DNA of 18,628 nucleotides from CAIUPE01 sp046091665 (lineage in GTDB: Bacteria; Pseudomonadota; Alphaproteobacteria; Rhizobiales; Beijerinckiaceae), in assembly GCA_046091665.1 (NCBI GenBank), contig JBJTCD010000038.1, forward strand, positions 1 to 18,628, read 5' to 3'. A model generated the notes under the pieces. The model saw nothing but the letters and a program-made list of their open reading frames with translations, did not search any database and was not told where the DNA came from. Both the position numbers and the translations under genes were made by a program. This document shows, piece after piece, positions 7,473-15,007 of the stretch (position 1 is its first letter; each line of letters starts with the position of its first letter).

Positions 7473-7961
7473 GTGACGCATCAGGCTGAGTGGAATGAGG
7501 CAATGGCCTCACAAATCGTTCATGAATTGAAGCACTTAGAGGGGGCGACCCTGCCGATTCTGCACGCGCTGCAGGAGAATTTCGGCTATGTCGACCGCCG
7601 CGCCGTGCCGATGATTGCCGACGCGCTCAATATGTCGAAGGCCGAGATTTTCGGCGCGATCACCTTTTATCACGATTTCCGCGAGGCTCCGGCGGGCAAG
7701 CGCGTGGTCAAGCTCTGCCGCGCCGAGGCCTGCCAATCCATGGGCTGCGAGGATCTCGTTCATCACCTCGAAACCGAACAGGGCATCAAAGTCGATAGCA
7801 CATCGCCGTCGGGGCATTTGACGATCGAAACCGTCTACTGCCTCGGCAATTGCGCGCTTGGACCTTCTGCACTGATCGATGGCGCGCTTGTCGGTCGCGT
7901 TGATAGAGATCTGCTTGATGCTGTGTGCGCCGAGCGCCCGCATGAACGCCTCGAGGGGTAA
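7473..7961 (+). CDS. fdsG: NAD-dependent formate dehydrogenase gamma subunit FdsG
   Basis: NuoE-like [2Fe-2S] electron-transfer subunit of the soluble FdsABG formate dehydrogenase, passing electrons between the FdsA clusters and the flavin of FdsB. The protein is 162 residues. A helical N-terminal part contains LPILHALQENFGYVDRRAVP. A thioredoxin-like domain follows, with cluster ligands Cys82 and Cys87 (LCRAEACQSMGC) and Cys123 and Cys127 (YCLGNCALGPS). I chose the GTG at 7473 with GGGGGAA (7463-7469) just upstream. The spacing is short, and ATG 7503 (residue 11) is an alternative that would not touch the fold. First gene of fdsG-fdsB-fdsA-fdhD-fdsD. Confidence 0.96.
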   Translation: MTHQAEWNEAMASQIVHELKHLEGATLPILHALQENFGYVDRRAVPMIADALNMSKAEIFGAITFYHDFREAPAGKRVVKLCRAEACQSMGCEDLVHHLETEQGIKVDSTSPSGHLTIETVYCLGNCALGPSALIDGALVGRVDRDLLDAVCAERPHERLEG

Positions 7962-7967
7962 GAAAAA

Positions 7968-9524
7968 ATGAGCACCTCGCCAATCACCATTTACATTCCG
8001 CGTGATGCCGCCGCCCTCTCCGTCGGCGCGGAACGCGTTGTCAAAGCGATGCAAGACGAAGCGAAGAAGCGCGGCGTCGAGATCAAAATCATCCGCAACG
8101 GCTCGCGCGGCATGTTGTGGCTCGAGTCACTTGTCGAAGTGGCCACCGAAAAAGGCCGCGTCGCTTACGGCCCCGTGACACCCAAAGATGTGGGTTCACT
8201 CTTTGATGCAAAATTCTTTGAAGGCGGTGCACACGCACTCGGCCATGGCCTTACAGAAGAGATTCCGTTTTTCAAAAATCAGGAACGCCTCACCTTCCAG
8301 CGCGTCGGCGTGATCGATCCGCTCTCGCTTGATGATTATATCGCGCATGGCGGTTTTGCGGGCTTGAAAAAAGCGCTCGCGATGTCGGGCGCGGATATCG
8401 TGCAGACCGTCACGGACTCAGGTTTGCGTGGTCGCGGTGGTGCGGGTTTTCCAACGGGGATAAAATGGAAGACGGTTCACAACACGCATGACGATCAGAA
8501 ATACATTGTCTGCAATGCGGATGAAGGCGATAGCGGTACATTCGCTGATCGCATGTTGATGGAGGGCGATCCCTTCACGCTAATCGAAGGCATGATCATT
8601 GCGGGCGTCGCGGTTGGCGCTACCAAAGGTTATGTCTATCTGCGTTCCGAATATCCGAACGCGCACACGATTTTCGGCGAAGCGATTCAAATCGCGAAGA
8701 AGGCCGGATGGCTCGGTAAATCCGTAAACGGCTCAGGCAAAGCCTTTGATCTCGAAGTGCGCTTGGGTGCAGGAGCTTATATTTGCGGTGAAGAAACGTC
8801 GCTGCTCGAGAGCCTCGAAGGCAAGCGCGCGATTGTGCGTGCAAAGCCGCCGCTGCCTGCGATCAAAGGCCTCTTCGGCAAGCCGACGATCATCAACAAT
8901 GTGATGTCACTCGCGACTGTGCCATGGATCATGGCGAATGGCGCAAAGGCATATGCGGATTTCGGCATGGGCCGCTCGCGCGGCACGCTGCCTATTCAGC
9001 TCGCCGGCAATGTCAAACGCGGCGGCCTCATCGAGAAAGCCTTTGGCGTGACATTGAAAGATGTGATCGAAATCTATGGCGGCGGCACAGCATCAGGCCG
9101 TCCGTTCCGCGCGGTGCAAGTCGGTGGTCCGCTCGGCGCGTATTTCCCCGCCTCTCTTCTTGACACACCGCTTGATTACGAAGCGATGGCCGCAAAGAAA
9201 GGCATGCTCGGTCACGGCGGCATCGTCGTGTTCGATGATCGCGTCGATCTCGCCAAGCAAGCGCGTTTTGCATTTGAATTTTGCGCGAAAGAATCCTGTG
9301 GCAAATGCACACCGTGCCGGATCGGCGCGGTACGCGGCCAAGAAACAATGGACCAAGTGATTGCGGGCGAGACCGCAAAAATCGATCTCGTCAAAGACCT
9401 CTGCACGCTGATGACGGATGCATCACTCTGCGCAATGGGCGGCTTGACGCCGATCCCTGTCATCAGTGCGCTCGAACATTTCCCTGAAGATTTCAAGCCC
9501 GCACACAAACTTGCGGCCGAGTGA
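7968..9524 (+). CDS. fdsB: NAD-dependent formate dehydrogenase beta (diaphorase) subunit FdsB
   Basis: NuoF-like flavoprotein that carries FMN, one [4Fe-4S] cluster and the NAD+ site, reducing NAD+ with electrons from formate. The protein has 518 residues. The first 110 or so look like a thioredoxin-like NuoE-type domain but contain no cysteine, so that domain carries no cluster, as is usual for FdsB. The nucleotide motif GLRGRGGAGFPTG is at 152-164, then CNADEGDSGTFADR and the flavin-site segment GAGAYICGEETSLLESLEG around 267-285. The cluster ligands are Cys444, Cys447 and Cys450 (SCGKCTPC) and Cys488 (SLCAMGG). It starts 6 bp after fdsG. Confidence 0.96.
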   Translation: MSTSPITIYIPRDAAALSVGAERVVKAMQDEAKKRGVEIKIIRNGSRGMLWLESLVEVATEKGRVAYGPVTPKDVGSLFDAKFFEGGAHALGHGLTEEIPFFKNQERLTFQRVGVIDPLSLDDYIAHGGFAGLKKALAMSGADIVQTVTDSGLRGRGGAGFPTGIKWKTVHNTHDDQKYIVCNADEGDSGTFADRMLMEGDPFTLIEGMIIAGVAVGATKGYVYLRSEYPNAHTIFGEAIQIAKKAGWLGKSVNGSGKAFDLEVRLGAGAYICGEETSLLESLEGKRAIVRAKPPLPAIKGLFGKPTIINNVMSLATVPWIMANGAKAYADFGMGRSRGTLPIQLAGNVKRGGLIEKAFGVTLKDVIEIYGGGTASGRPFRAVQVGGPLGAYFPASLLDTPLDYEAMAAKKGMLGHGGIVVFDDRVDLAKQARFAFEFCAKESCGKCTPCRIGAVRGQETMDQVIAGETAKIDLVKDLCTLMTDASLCAMGGLTPIPVISALEHFPEDFKPAHKLAAE

Positions 9525-9537
9525 AGGAGAAGCGAAC

Positions 9538-12393
9538 ATGACGCTCATCAAGGAACTCGATTACGGCACACCTATTCGCCTCAGCGAAGAAACCGTAACG
9601 CTCACCATCGACGGCGTTTCTGTCACCGTACCGGCCGGTACATCTGTGATGGCGGCTGCGATGAAAATGGGAACGCAGATTCCGAAACTTTGCGCCACCG
9701 ATATGCTTGAGCCCTTCGGCTCCTGCCGCATGTGTCTCGTCGAGATCGAAGGTCGTCGCGGTACACCCGCATCCTGCACAACGCCTGCTGAAAACGGCAT
9801 GGTTGTACATACGCAGAGCGACAAACTGCACAGCCTCCGCAAAGGCGTGATGGAACTTTATATTTCCGACCATCCGCTCGACTGTCTCACTTGCTCGGCG
9901 AATGGCGATTGCGAATTGCAAGATATGGCCGGCGTCGTGGGCCTTCGCGAAGTGCGTTATGAGAATGGCGTCAATCATTTCGACAAGGCCTCGCCGCTCG
10001 CTTTGCCGAAAGATATCTCGAACCCCTATTTCACCTATGATCCGGCGAAGTGCATTGTCTGCAATCGCTGCGTTCGTGCATGTGAAGAAGTGCAAGGCAC
10101 ATTCGCACTCACTATCGAAGGTCGTGGCTTTGACAGCCGCGTATCACCGGGAGGTATGGATTTCTTAAGGTCGGATTGCGTCTCATGCGGCGCATGTGTG
10201 CAAGCCTGTCCGACGGCAACCTTGATGGAAAACACCGTCATCGAAAAAGGTCAGCCGGAACATTCGAAAGTCACGACTTGCGCCTATTGCGGCGTCGGCT
10301 GCTCGTTCAAGGCCGAGATGCAGGGCGATCAGGTTGTCCGCATGGTGCCGTATAAAGACGGCAAGGCGAATGAAGGCCATTCCTGTGTGAAGGGCCGCTT
10401 CGCTTGGGGTTATGCCCAACATGAAGACCGCATCACCAAACCGATGATCCGCGCCAAGATCACGGATGAATGGCGCGAAGTCTCTTGGGATGAGGCGATC
10501 AATTATGCAGCGAGCGAGTTCAAACGCATTCAAGCCAAATATGGCCGCGACTCGATCGGTGCGATCACATCCTCGCGCTGCACGAATGAAGAAGTCTTCT
10601 TGGTGCAGAAGCTTGTGCGCGCAGGTTTTGGCAATAACAATGTCGACACATGCGCCCGCGTCTGCCATTCGCCGACCGGCTATGGTCTTTCGAAAACATT
10701 CGGCACATCGGCCGGTACGCAGGATTTCAAATCTGTTGCAAAAGCCGATGTCGTCCTCGTCATTGGTGCCAACCCGACTGATGGTCATCCTGTCTTTGCA
10801 TCGCGTTTGAAGAAGCGTTTGCGTGCGGGTGCAAAACTCATCGTCGCCGATCCGCGTCGTATTGATCTTGTGAAGTCCCCGCATATCAAGGCGGAACATC
10901 ATCTGCCGCTTCTGCCGGGCACGAATGTCGCTTTGATGAATGCGCTCTCGCATGTCATCGTCACCGAAGGTCTCGTGAATGAAACCTTTGTGCGCGAGCG
11001 TTGCGAGCTCGAGGACTTCGAAGCCTGGGCGCGCTTTATCGCGCAAGAAAAAAATTCGCCCGAAGCGACCGAGCAATATACCGGCGTCCCCTCAGCAGAA
11101 GTGCGCGCGGCTGCGCGGCTTTATGCGAAGGCGAAAAATGCTGCGATCTATTATGGTCTCGGCGTGACAGAACATTCACAAGGCTCGACCATGGTGATGG
11201 CGATGGCGAACCTCGCCATGGTCACCGGCAATATTGGCCGCGATGGCGTGGGTGTGAATCCGCTCCGCGGGCAGAACAATGTGCAAGGCTCATGCGATAT
11301 GGGCTCGTTCCCGCATGAGTTCTCAGGCTATCGCCATGTGAGCGATGATGCGACGCGCCAGATGTTTGAAAGCTTCTGGGGTGTTGAACTTTCGAATGAA
11401 CAAGGCTTCCGCATTCCGAACATGCTCGACGAAGCAGTCGGCGGTAATTTCAAAGGCCTCTATGTGCAAGGCGAAGACATTGCGCAGTCGGACCCGAACA
11501 CACAGCATGTCACCGCCGGTCTTGCGGCGATGGAATGCGTCGTCATTCAGGATCTCTTCCTCTGCGAAACTGCAAAATATGCGCATGTGTTTTTGCCGGG
11601 CTCGAGCTTCCTCGAAAAGGATGGCACGTTTACGAATGCCGAGCGCCGCATCAATCGTGTGCGTCAAGTGATGAAGCCGAAATCGGGCAAGGACGAATGG
11701 CAGATCACAATCGATCTCTCGAATGCGCTCGGCTACAAGATGGATTACAAGCATCCGTCAGACATCATGGACGAGATCGCAAAGCTCACGCCGACCTTCA
11801 AGAACGTGTCTTATGCACGGCTTGAAGAAATGGGCTCGATCCAGTGGCCTTGTAACGATGCTGCGCCAAACGGTACGCCGATCATGCATATTGATCGCTT
11901 CGTCCGCGGCAAGGGTAAATTCATGCTCACCGATTATGTGCCGACGGACGAGCGCACGGGACCACGCTTCCCGCTGCTTCTCACAACGGGGCGTATTCTC
12001 TCGCAATATAATGTCGGCGCGCAGACGCGCCGCACATCGAACAATGTCTGGCACAATGAAGACGTGCTCGAGATCGATCCGTTTGATGCCGAACAACGCG
12101 GCATTCAAACGGGCGATCTCGTGATGCTCGCAAGCCGCGCCGGTGATATTGCCGTGCGTGCCGAAGTGAGCGAACGCATGCAGCCGGGGGTTGTCTACAC
12201 GACATTCCATCATGCCAAGACGGGCGCGAATGTGATCACCACCGACAATTCCGATTGGGCGACGAACTGCCCCGAATATAAGGTGACTGCGGTCGAAGTG
12301 CGCCTCACGAACCATTATTCGGAATGGCAGGAGCGCAACAACCGCGAAGAAGTCGAGATGAAGCGCATCGCGACTGTGATGGCGGCAGAGTAA
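9538..12393 (+). CDS. fdsA: NAD-dependent formate dehydrogenase catalytic alpha subunit FdsA
   Basis: Catalytic subunit oxidising formate to CO2 at a bis-MGD molybdenum centre; 951 residues. It has an N-terminal [2Fe-2S] domain (Cys52, 63, 66, 80), a His/Cys [4Fe-4S] site (His112, Cys116, 119, 125), and a double [4Fe-4S] ferredoxin module (Cys172, 175, 178, 182 and Cys214, 217, 220, 224). The [4Fe-4S] of the molybdopterin domain uses Cys248, 251, 255 and 283. The molybdenum ligand is Cys376 followed by His377 (CARVCHSPT), where selenium enzymes have Sec; the active-site Arg is Arg577 in NPLRGQNN. The offset matches R. capsulatus FdsA (Cys386, Arg587). The frame is open from 9466, but AAGGAG at 9524-9529 fixes the ATG at 9538. 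Confidence 0.97.
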   Translation: MTLIKELDYGTPIRLSEETVTLTIDGVSVTVPAGTSVMAAAMKMGTQIPKLCATDMLEPFGSCRMCLVEIEGRRGTPASCTTPAENGMVVHTQSDKLHSLRKGVMELYISDHPLDCLTCSANGDCELQDMAGVVGLREVRYENGVNHFDKASPLALPKDISNPYFTYDPAKCIVCNRCVRACEEVQGTFALTIEGRGFDSRVSPGGMDFLRSDCVSCGACVQACPTATLMENTVIEKGQPEHSKVTTCAYCGVGCSFKAEMQGDQVVRMVPYKDGKANEGHSCVKGRFAWGYAQHEDRITKPMIRAKITDEWREVSWDEAINYAASEFKRIQAKYGRDSIGAITSSRCTNEEVFLVQKLVRAGFGNNNVDTCARVCHSPTGYGLSKTFGTSAGTQDFKSVAKADVVLVIGANPTDGHPVFASRLKKRLRAGAKLIVADPRRIDLVKSPHIKAEHHLPLLPGTNVALMNALSHVIVTEGLVNETFVRERCELEDFEAWARFIAQEKNSPEATEQYTGVPSAEVRAAARLYAKAKNAAIYYGLGVTEHSQGSTMVMAMANLAMVTGNIGRDGVGVNPLRGQNNVQGSCDMGSFPHEFSGYRHVSDDATRQMFESFWGVELSNEQGFRIPNMLDEAVGGNFKGLYVQGEDIAQSDPNTQHVTAGLAAMECVVIQDLFLCETAKYAHVFLPGSSFLEKDGTFTNAERRINRVRQVMKPKSGKDEWQITIDLSNALGYKMDYKHPSDIMDEIAKLTPTFKNVSYARLEEMGSIQWPCNDAAPNGTPIMHIDRFVRGKGKFMLTDYVPTDERTGPRFPLLLTTGRILSQYNVGAQTRRTSNNVWHNEDVLEIDPFDAEQRGIQTGDLVMLASRAGDIAVRAEVSERMQPGVVYTTFHHAKTGANVITTDNSDWATNCPEYKVTAVEVRLTNHYSEWQERNNREEVEMKRIATVMAAE

Positions 12394-12406
12394 GGATCTG
12401 ACTCAA

Positions 12407-13225
12407 ATGACACCGGGCGCGCGTGAGGTATCCGCTTCAACGCTCTCGTTCGCTTCGCATGAGGTGAAGGAGGCGCGGCGCGCGCTTGCGGTCGAGATGC
12501 CACTGGAACTCGTCTTCGGCACAATCCCCTATGCCGTGATGATGGTGACGCCGGATGATCTCGAAGACTTCGTCACCGGCTTTGCCATGACGGAAGGCGT
12601 CATCGAACGCGCGGGCGATATCCGCGCAATCAAAATCGAACAGCATCCGAAAGGCTTGCGTGCGCTGATTGATCTTGTGCCGGAAAAACTCTCTGCGCAT
12701 CTTGCGCGCAAACGCGCGATGACGGGACGAACGAGTTGCGGGGTATGTGGCATCGAGGATCTCGCTTCCCTGCCCTTACAGGATAAACCGGTTAAAGATC
12801 GCGCTCGCATATCTGAAGAGGCAATCAAGCGTGCCATCGACACGCTTGGAGCGCACCAGCCGCTGAATGACTCAACACGCGCCGTTCATGCAGCTGCATG
12901 GTTTGATCACGGCGGACGGTTCATCCTCGCGCGCGAAGATGTCGGCCGCCATAATTCGCTCGATAAGACCATTGGTGCCTTAATGCGCAGTGAAGCTGAT
13001 CCGCAGTCGGGCTTTATGCTGATCACAAGTCGCGCCTCATACGAGATGATCGAGAAGACGGCACACTTTGGCGCATCCACACTTGTCGCCATTTCCGCGC
13101 CGACAAGCCTTGCGGTTGAACGCGCTGAAGCGCTCGGCATCACGCTCTATGCGATTGCCCGCGCTGACGGTGCGATGAAATTTACAAATTTGACTGACGA
13201 GTATGTGAAGGAAACGCGCCCATGA
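12407..13225 (+). CDS. fdhD: Formate dehydrogenase sulfurtransferase FdhD (FdsC)
   Basis: Maturation protein that moves sulfur from a cysteine desulfurase to the molybdenum cofactor and delivers it to the formate dehydrogenase apoenzyme; called FdsC in fds operons. The 272 residues include the essential CxxC loop SCGVCG (Cys111, Cys114) and the FdhD signature AREDVGRHNSLDKTIGAL, followed by LITSRASYEM and GASTLVAISAPTSLA. The ATG lies 13 bp after fdsA, with TAAGGAT overlapping the fdsA stop as a ribosome site. Its end overlaps the fdsD start as ATGA, so the two are translationally linked. It is part of the operon rather than a chromosome-wide maturation locus, as far as this window shows. Confidence 0.96.
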   Translation: MTPGAREVSASTLSFASHEVKEARRALAVEMPLELVFGTIPYAVMMVTPDDLEDFVTGFAMTEGVIERAGDIRAIKIEQHPKGLRALIDLVPEKLSAHLARKRAMTGRTSCGVCGIEDLASLPLQDKPVKDRARISEEAIKRAIDTLGAHQPLNDSTRAVHAAAWFDHGGRFILAREDVGRHNSLDKTIGALMRSEADPQSGFMLITSRASYEMIEKTAHFGASTLVAISAPTSLAVERAEALGITLYAIARADGAMKFTNLTDEYVKETRP

Positions 13226-13458
13226 CCACATCACCACACGGCTCGGAACCGGAAAAGCTTGTCAAAATGGCAAATCAGATCGGCGACTTCTTCAAATCCT
13301 ATCCGGAAGCAACCGCCATCGAAGGCGTGCGCGAGCACATCGCCAAATTCTGGAATCGCAAAATGCGCGATGAATTCTTTGCGCATCTCGACAAGGGCGG
13401 CGAAAAGGAGCTTCAACCTGTCGTCGCCGCTGCCGTAAAGAAATTGCGAGCCCCCTAA
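13222..13458 (+). CDS. fdsD: Formate dehydrogenase delta subunit FdsD
   Basis: Small accessory protein of 78 residues found as the last gene of fds operons. In related bacteria FdsD helps produce active FdsABG and may act with FdsC during cofactor insertion; its biochemical role is not fully settled. The sequence shows the typical EKLVKMANQIGDFFKSYP start, then EGVREHIAKFWNRKMR and an acidic, helical C-terminal half ending in AAAVKKLRAP. It has no cysteines or membrane segments. The start is fixed by the ATGA overlap with fdhD. No convincing terminator hairpin follows it. Confidence 0.94.
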   Translation: MTTSPHGSEPEKLVKMANQIGDFFKSYPEATAIEGVREHIAKFWNRKMRDEFFAHLDKGGEKELQPVVAAAVKKLRAP

Positions 13459-13548
13459 ATCGACAGCGGCATCACCTTTCTGTTTTTAAAATATTCTTTT
13501 GCGGGCCCTAATCGACCGGACCATCCCGAATTTTATTATTGCTATCAC

Positions 13549-13567
13549 TGGTTGTATATTGGTTGTA
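13549..13567 (+). repeat. Direct repeat TGGTTGTA x2, 11-bp period
   Basis: TGGTTGTA occurs at 13549-13556 and again at 13560-13567, separated by TAT, so the period is 11 bp, about one helical turn. It lies about 150 bp upstream of the flagellin start codon. An activator site is possible, but two short AT-rich copies could be chance. Confidence 0.35.
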
Positions 13568-13607
13568 ATTGCAAAACTCACTTGTCTAATCGGACACTTT
13601 TACAATC

Positions 13608-13626
13608 TAAAATTGTAACAATTTTA
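13608..13626 (+). repeat. 19-bp perfect palindrome upstream of flagellin
   Basis: TAAAATTGTAACAATTTTA is a perfect inverted repeat with 9-bp arms about the central A at 13617. Flanking TACAAT copies at 13601-13606 and 13629-13634 can also pair with the ATTGTA at 13612-13617, so several hairpins compete. It could be a protein-binding operator or, if transcribed, a leader structure. Low GC makes chance palindromes more likely than elsewhere in the window. Confidence 0.5.
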
Positions 13627-13665
13627 CGTACAATATTTTTAGTTGAGCTCACTAGACCTGTCATC

Positions 13666-13709
13666 GGTCGGTGCAGAAGCACGCGACCTTCACGCAACAA
13701 CCAGAAGGT
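13666..13709 (+). promoter_or_regulatory. Mutually exclusive leader hairpins at the flagellin ribosome site
   Basis: Hairpin A pairs 13666-13674 with 13679-13688 (GGTCGGTGC with GCACGCGACC): 9 bp with G13683 bulged and a 4-nt AGAA loop. Hairpin B pairs ACCTTC (13686-13691) with GAAGGT (13704-13709), 6 bp around a 12-nt loop, and would bury the flagellin Shine-Dalgarno AGAAGG (13703-13708). Bases 13686-13688 belong to both, so A and B exclude each other. In Caulobacter, FlbT binds the flagellin mRNA 5' leader; flbT is just downstream here. Confidence 0.5.
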
Positions 13710-13717
13710 TTTATCCG

Positions 13718-14914
13718 ATGGCAATTTCACTTTCTAACAGCATGCGCGGCGCTCTTTATACGCTGCAACAGAACCAGCAAGCCGTTCAGCAATCGCAGCT
13801 TCGTCTTGCAACCGGCAAACGCGTTGGTTCGGCACTTGATAATCCAAACAGCTATTTCCGCGCCGCAAGTCTTTCAAGCCGCGCGAGCAATTTGCAAAGC
13901 TTGCTCGATGATATGAACCAGGCTTCGCAAGTTCTTCAAGCGACTTCAAAAGGTATGGACTCGATTAAGTCACTCATTCAGGGCGCTCAAGGTCTCGTCG
14001 GCAAAGCGAGCCAAGCCGGTCAGAGCAATACATTGACCGGAACATTAACGACCCCGCTTAAGGCGACTGACGTTCTCCAAGGCACTCACGGCGCAGGCGT
14101 TGTTGGTTTGACCACCGGCAAGAAACTGACAATAACGGTTGACGGCACCGACACCGATGTCATGACAATTGGCGCAACGGATACTGTCCAAGACCTCATT
14201 GACGACATCAACACCAACACGACCTTGAATCCAAATGGTAATGGAACGGCCGTCAAAGCATCTCTTGTCGGTGGTAATCTCCAAATCACATCGACCACGG
14301 GTAAAGCCGTATCTCTGAGCACCGATGATGGCCTCACAAATTTGCAAGATTTGCTTGGCGATAAAACGGTGGAAGGCACGACGGTTGCTGTCGCAGGTAC
14401 AAACTTCGTTGATTCAACCCGTAAGTCACTCTCGAGCCAATTTGACGAAATCTTAAAACAGATTGACCAAACCATTCAGGACGCAAGCTATAATGGTATT
14501 AATCTGTTGCAGGGCGGCGATTTGAAGGTGACCTTCAATGAATCAGGCACGAGCTCAGTGACTGTCAAGAGCGTTAACTATACGGCTAATGGTGAATTGG
14601 GTATTGCAAATTCAACAAATGCTTTCATCAGCAATGATGACGTTGATGTTGCCTCTGCAAATCTAAAACGCGCCATTGATAAAATCTCATCACAAGCGGC
14701 GATTTTCTCGGCGAACCAAACCGTGATTCAGAACCGGACATCGTTCACGAATTCGATGATCCAGACATTGAACACAGGTGCTGACGCTCTGACAATGGCT
14801 GACCAGAATGAAGAGTCCGCCAATCTCTTGGCCCTTAACACCCAGCAGCAGCTGGCACAGACGGCTCTTTCGCTTGCCTCGCAAGCGAATGCAGCAATCA
14901 CGCGCTTATTCTAA
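13718..14914 (+). CDS. Flagellin with DUF1522-like central domain
   Basis: Filament subunit exported through the flagellar type III apparatus; 398 residues, apparently without cysteine. The N-terminal coiled region starts MAISLSNSMRGALYTLQQNQ and continues with SQLRLATGKRVGSALDNP. The C-terminal D0 part contains ADQNEESANLLALNTQQQLA and ends QANAAITRLF. Between about residues 108 and 210 lies a beta-rich insertion (GKKLTITVDGTDTDVMTIG to GGNLQITSTTGKAVS) of the DUF1522 type seen in rhizobial and methylobacterial flagellins. The frame is open back to 13643, but the conserved flagellin start and AGAAGG at 13703-13708 fix the ATG at 13718. A terminator follows. It is the only flagellin gene in the window. 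Confidence 0.95.
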   Translation: MAISLSNSMRGALYTLQQNQQAVQQSQLRLATGKRVGSALDNPNSYFRAASLSSRASNLQSLLDDMNQASQVLQATSKGMDSIKSLIQGAQGLVGKASQAGQSNTLTGTLTTPLKATDVLQGTHGAGVVGLTTGKKLTITVDGTDTDVMTIGATDTVQDLIDDINTNTTLNPNGNGTAVKASLVGGNLQITSTTGKAVSLSTDDGLTNLQDLLGDKTVEGTTVAVAGTNFVDSTRKSLSSQFDEILKQIDQTIQDASYNGINLLQGGDLKVTFNESGTSSVTVKSVNYTANGELGIANSTNAFISNDDVDVASANLKRAIDKISSQAAIFSANQTVIQNRTSFTNSMIQTLNTGADALTMADQNEESANLLALNTQQQLAQTALSLASQANAAITRLF

Positions 14915-14927
14915 TGAACTAACGTAA

Positions 14928-14955
14928 CGTCAATTAGTTTTTAAGACAATTGACG
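14928..14955 (+). repeat. Inverted repeat after flagellin stop
   Basis: CGTCAATT (14928-14935) and AATTGACG (14948-14955) form perfect 8-bp arms around a 12-nt loop, 13 bp after the flagellin stop codon. There is no T run directly after it. It may protect the 3' end of the flagellin mRNA or be a protein site; the true terminator lies just downstream. Confidence 0.5.
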
Positions 14956-14964
14956 GCAAGATCG

Positions 14965-14993
14965 ACGGGCTCGGGTTTCCCGGGTCCGTTTTT
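14965..14993 (+). terminator. Intrinsic terminator of the flagellin gene
   Basis: ACGGGCTCGGG (14965-14975) pairs with CCCGGGTCCGT (14979-14989) in an 11-bp GC-rich stem with two G-U pairs and a TTT loop, followed directly by a T run (14989-14993). It lies 50 bp after the flagellin stop and ends 3 bp before the flbT ribosome site, so it separates flagellin from flbT-flaF or attenuates readthrough into them. Confidence 0.8.
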
Positions 14994-15007
14994 ATCGGGA
15001 GAGGTCG

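Larger units (their letters stand above)
13459..13717 (+). promoter_or_regulatory. AT-rich intergenic region and flagellin leader
   Basis: A 259-bp gap without a credible gene, much richer in A+T than its flanks between about 13480 and 13645. It must hold the end of the fds transcript and the flagellin promoter and 5' leader. Visible structure: TGGTTGTA twice (13549-13556 and 13560-13567), a 19-bp palindrome at 13608-13626, and two leader hairpins at 13666-13709. The flagellin ribosome site is AGAAGG at 13703-13708. No sigma-70, sigma-28 or sigma-54 promoter could be assigned with confidence. Confidence 0.6.

Noticed and set aside
10651..10668. Possible selenocysteine formate dehydrogenase
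   Set aside because: The residue before the active-site histidine is encoded by TGC (Cys376), and there is no in-frame TGA in fdsA.
10183..11076. 297-codon minus-strand frame within fdsA
   Set aside because: Antisense of the conserved molybdopterin domain of FdsA; no recognisable product.
13569..13634. Sigma-70 or sigma-54 promoter for flagellin
   Set aside because: TACAAT at 13601 and 13629 resembles a -10 box, but no -35 sits at 16-18 bp; a GG/GC pair near 13561-13572 has the wrong spacing for sigma-54.
13643..13717. 25-residue N-terminal extension of flagellin
   Set aside because: Flagellins of this type start at MAISLSNS; AGAAGG is correctly placed for the ATG at 13718, and the extension region holds leader hairpins.
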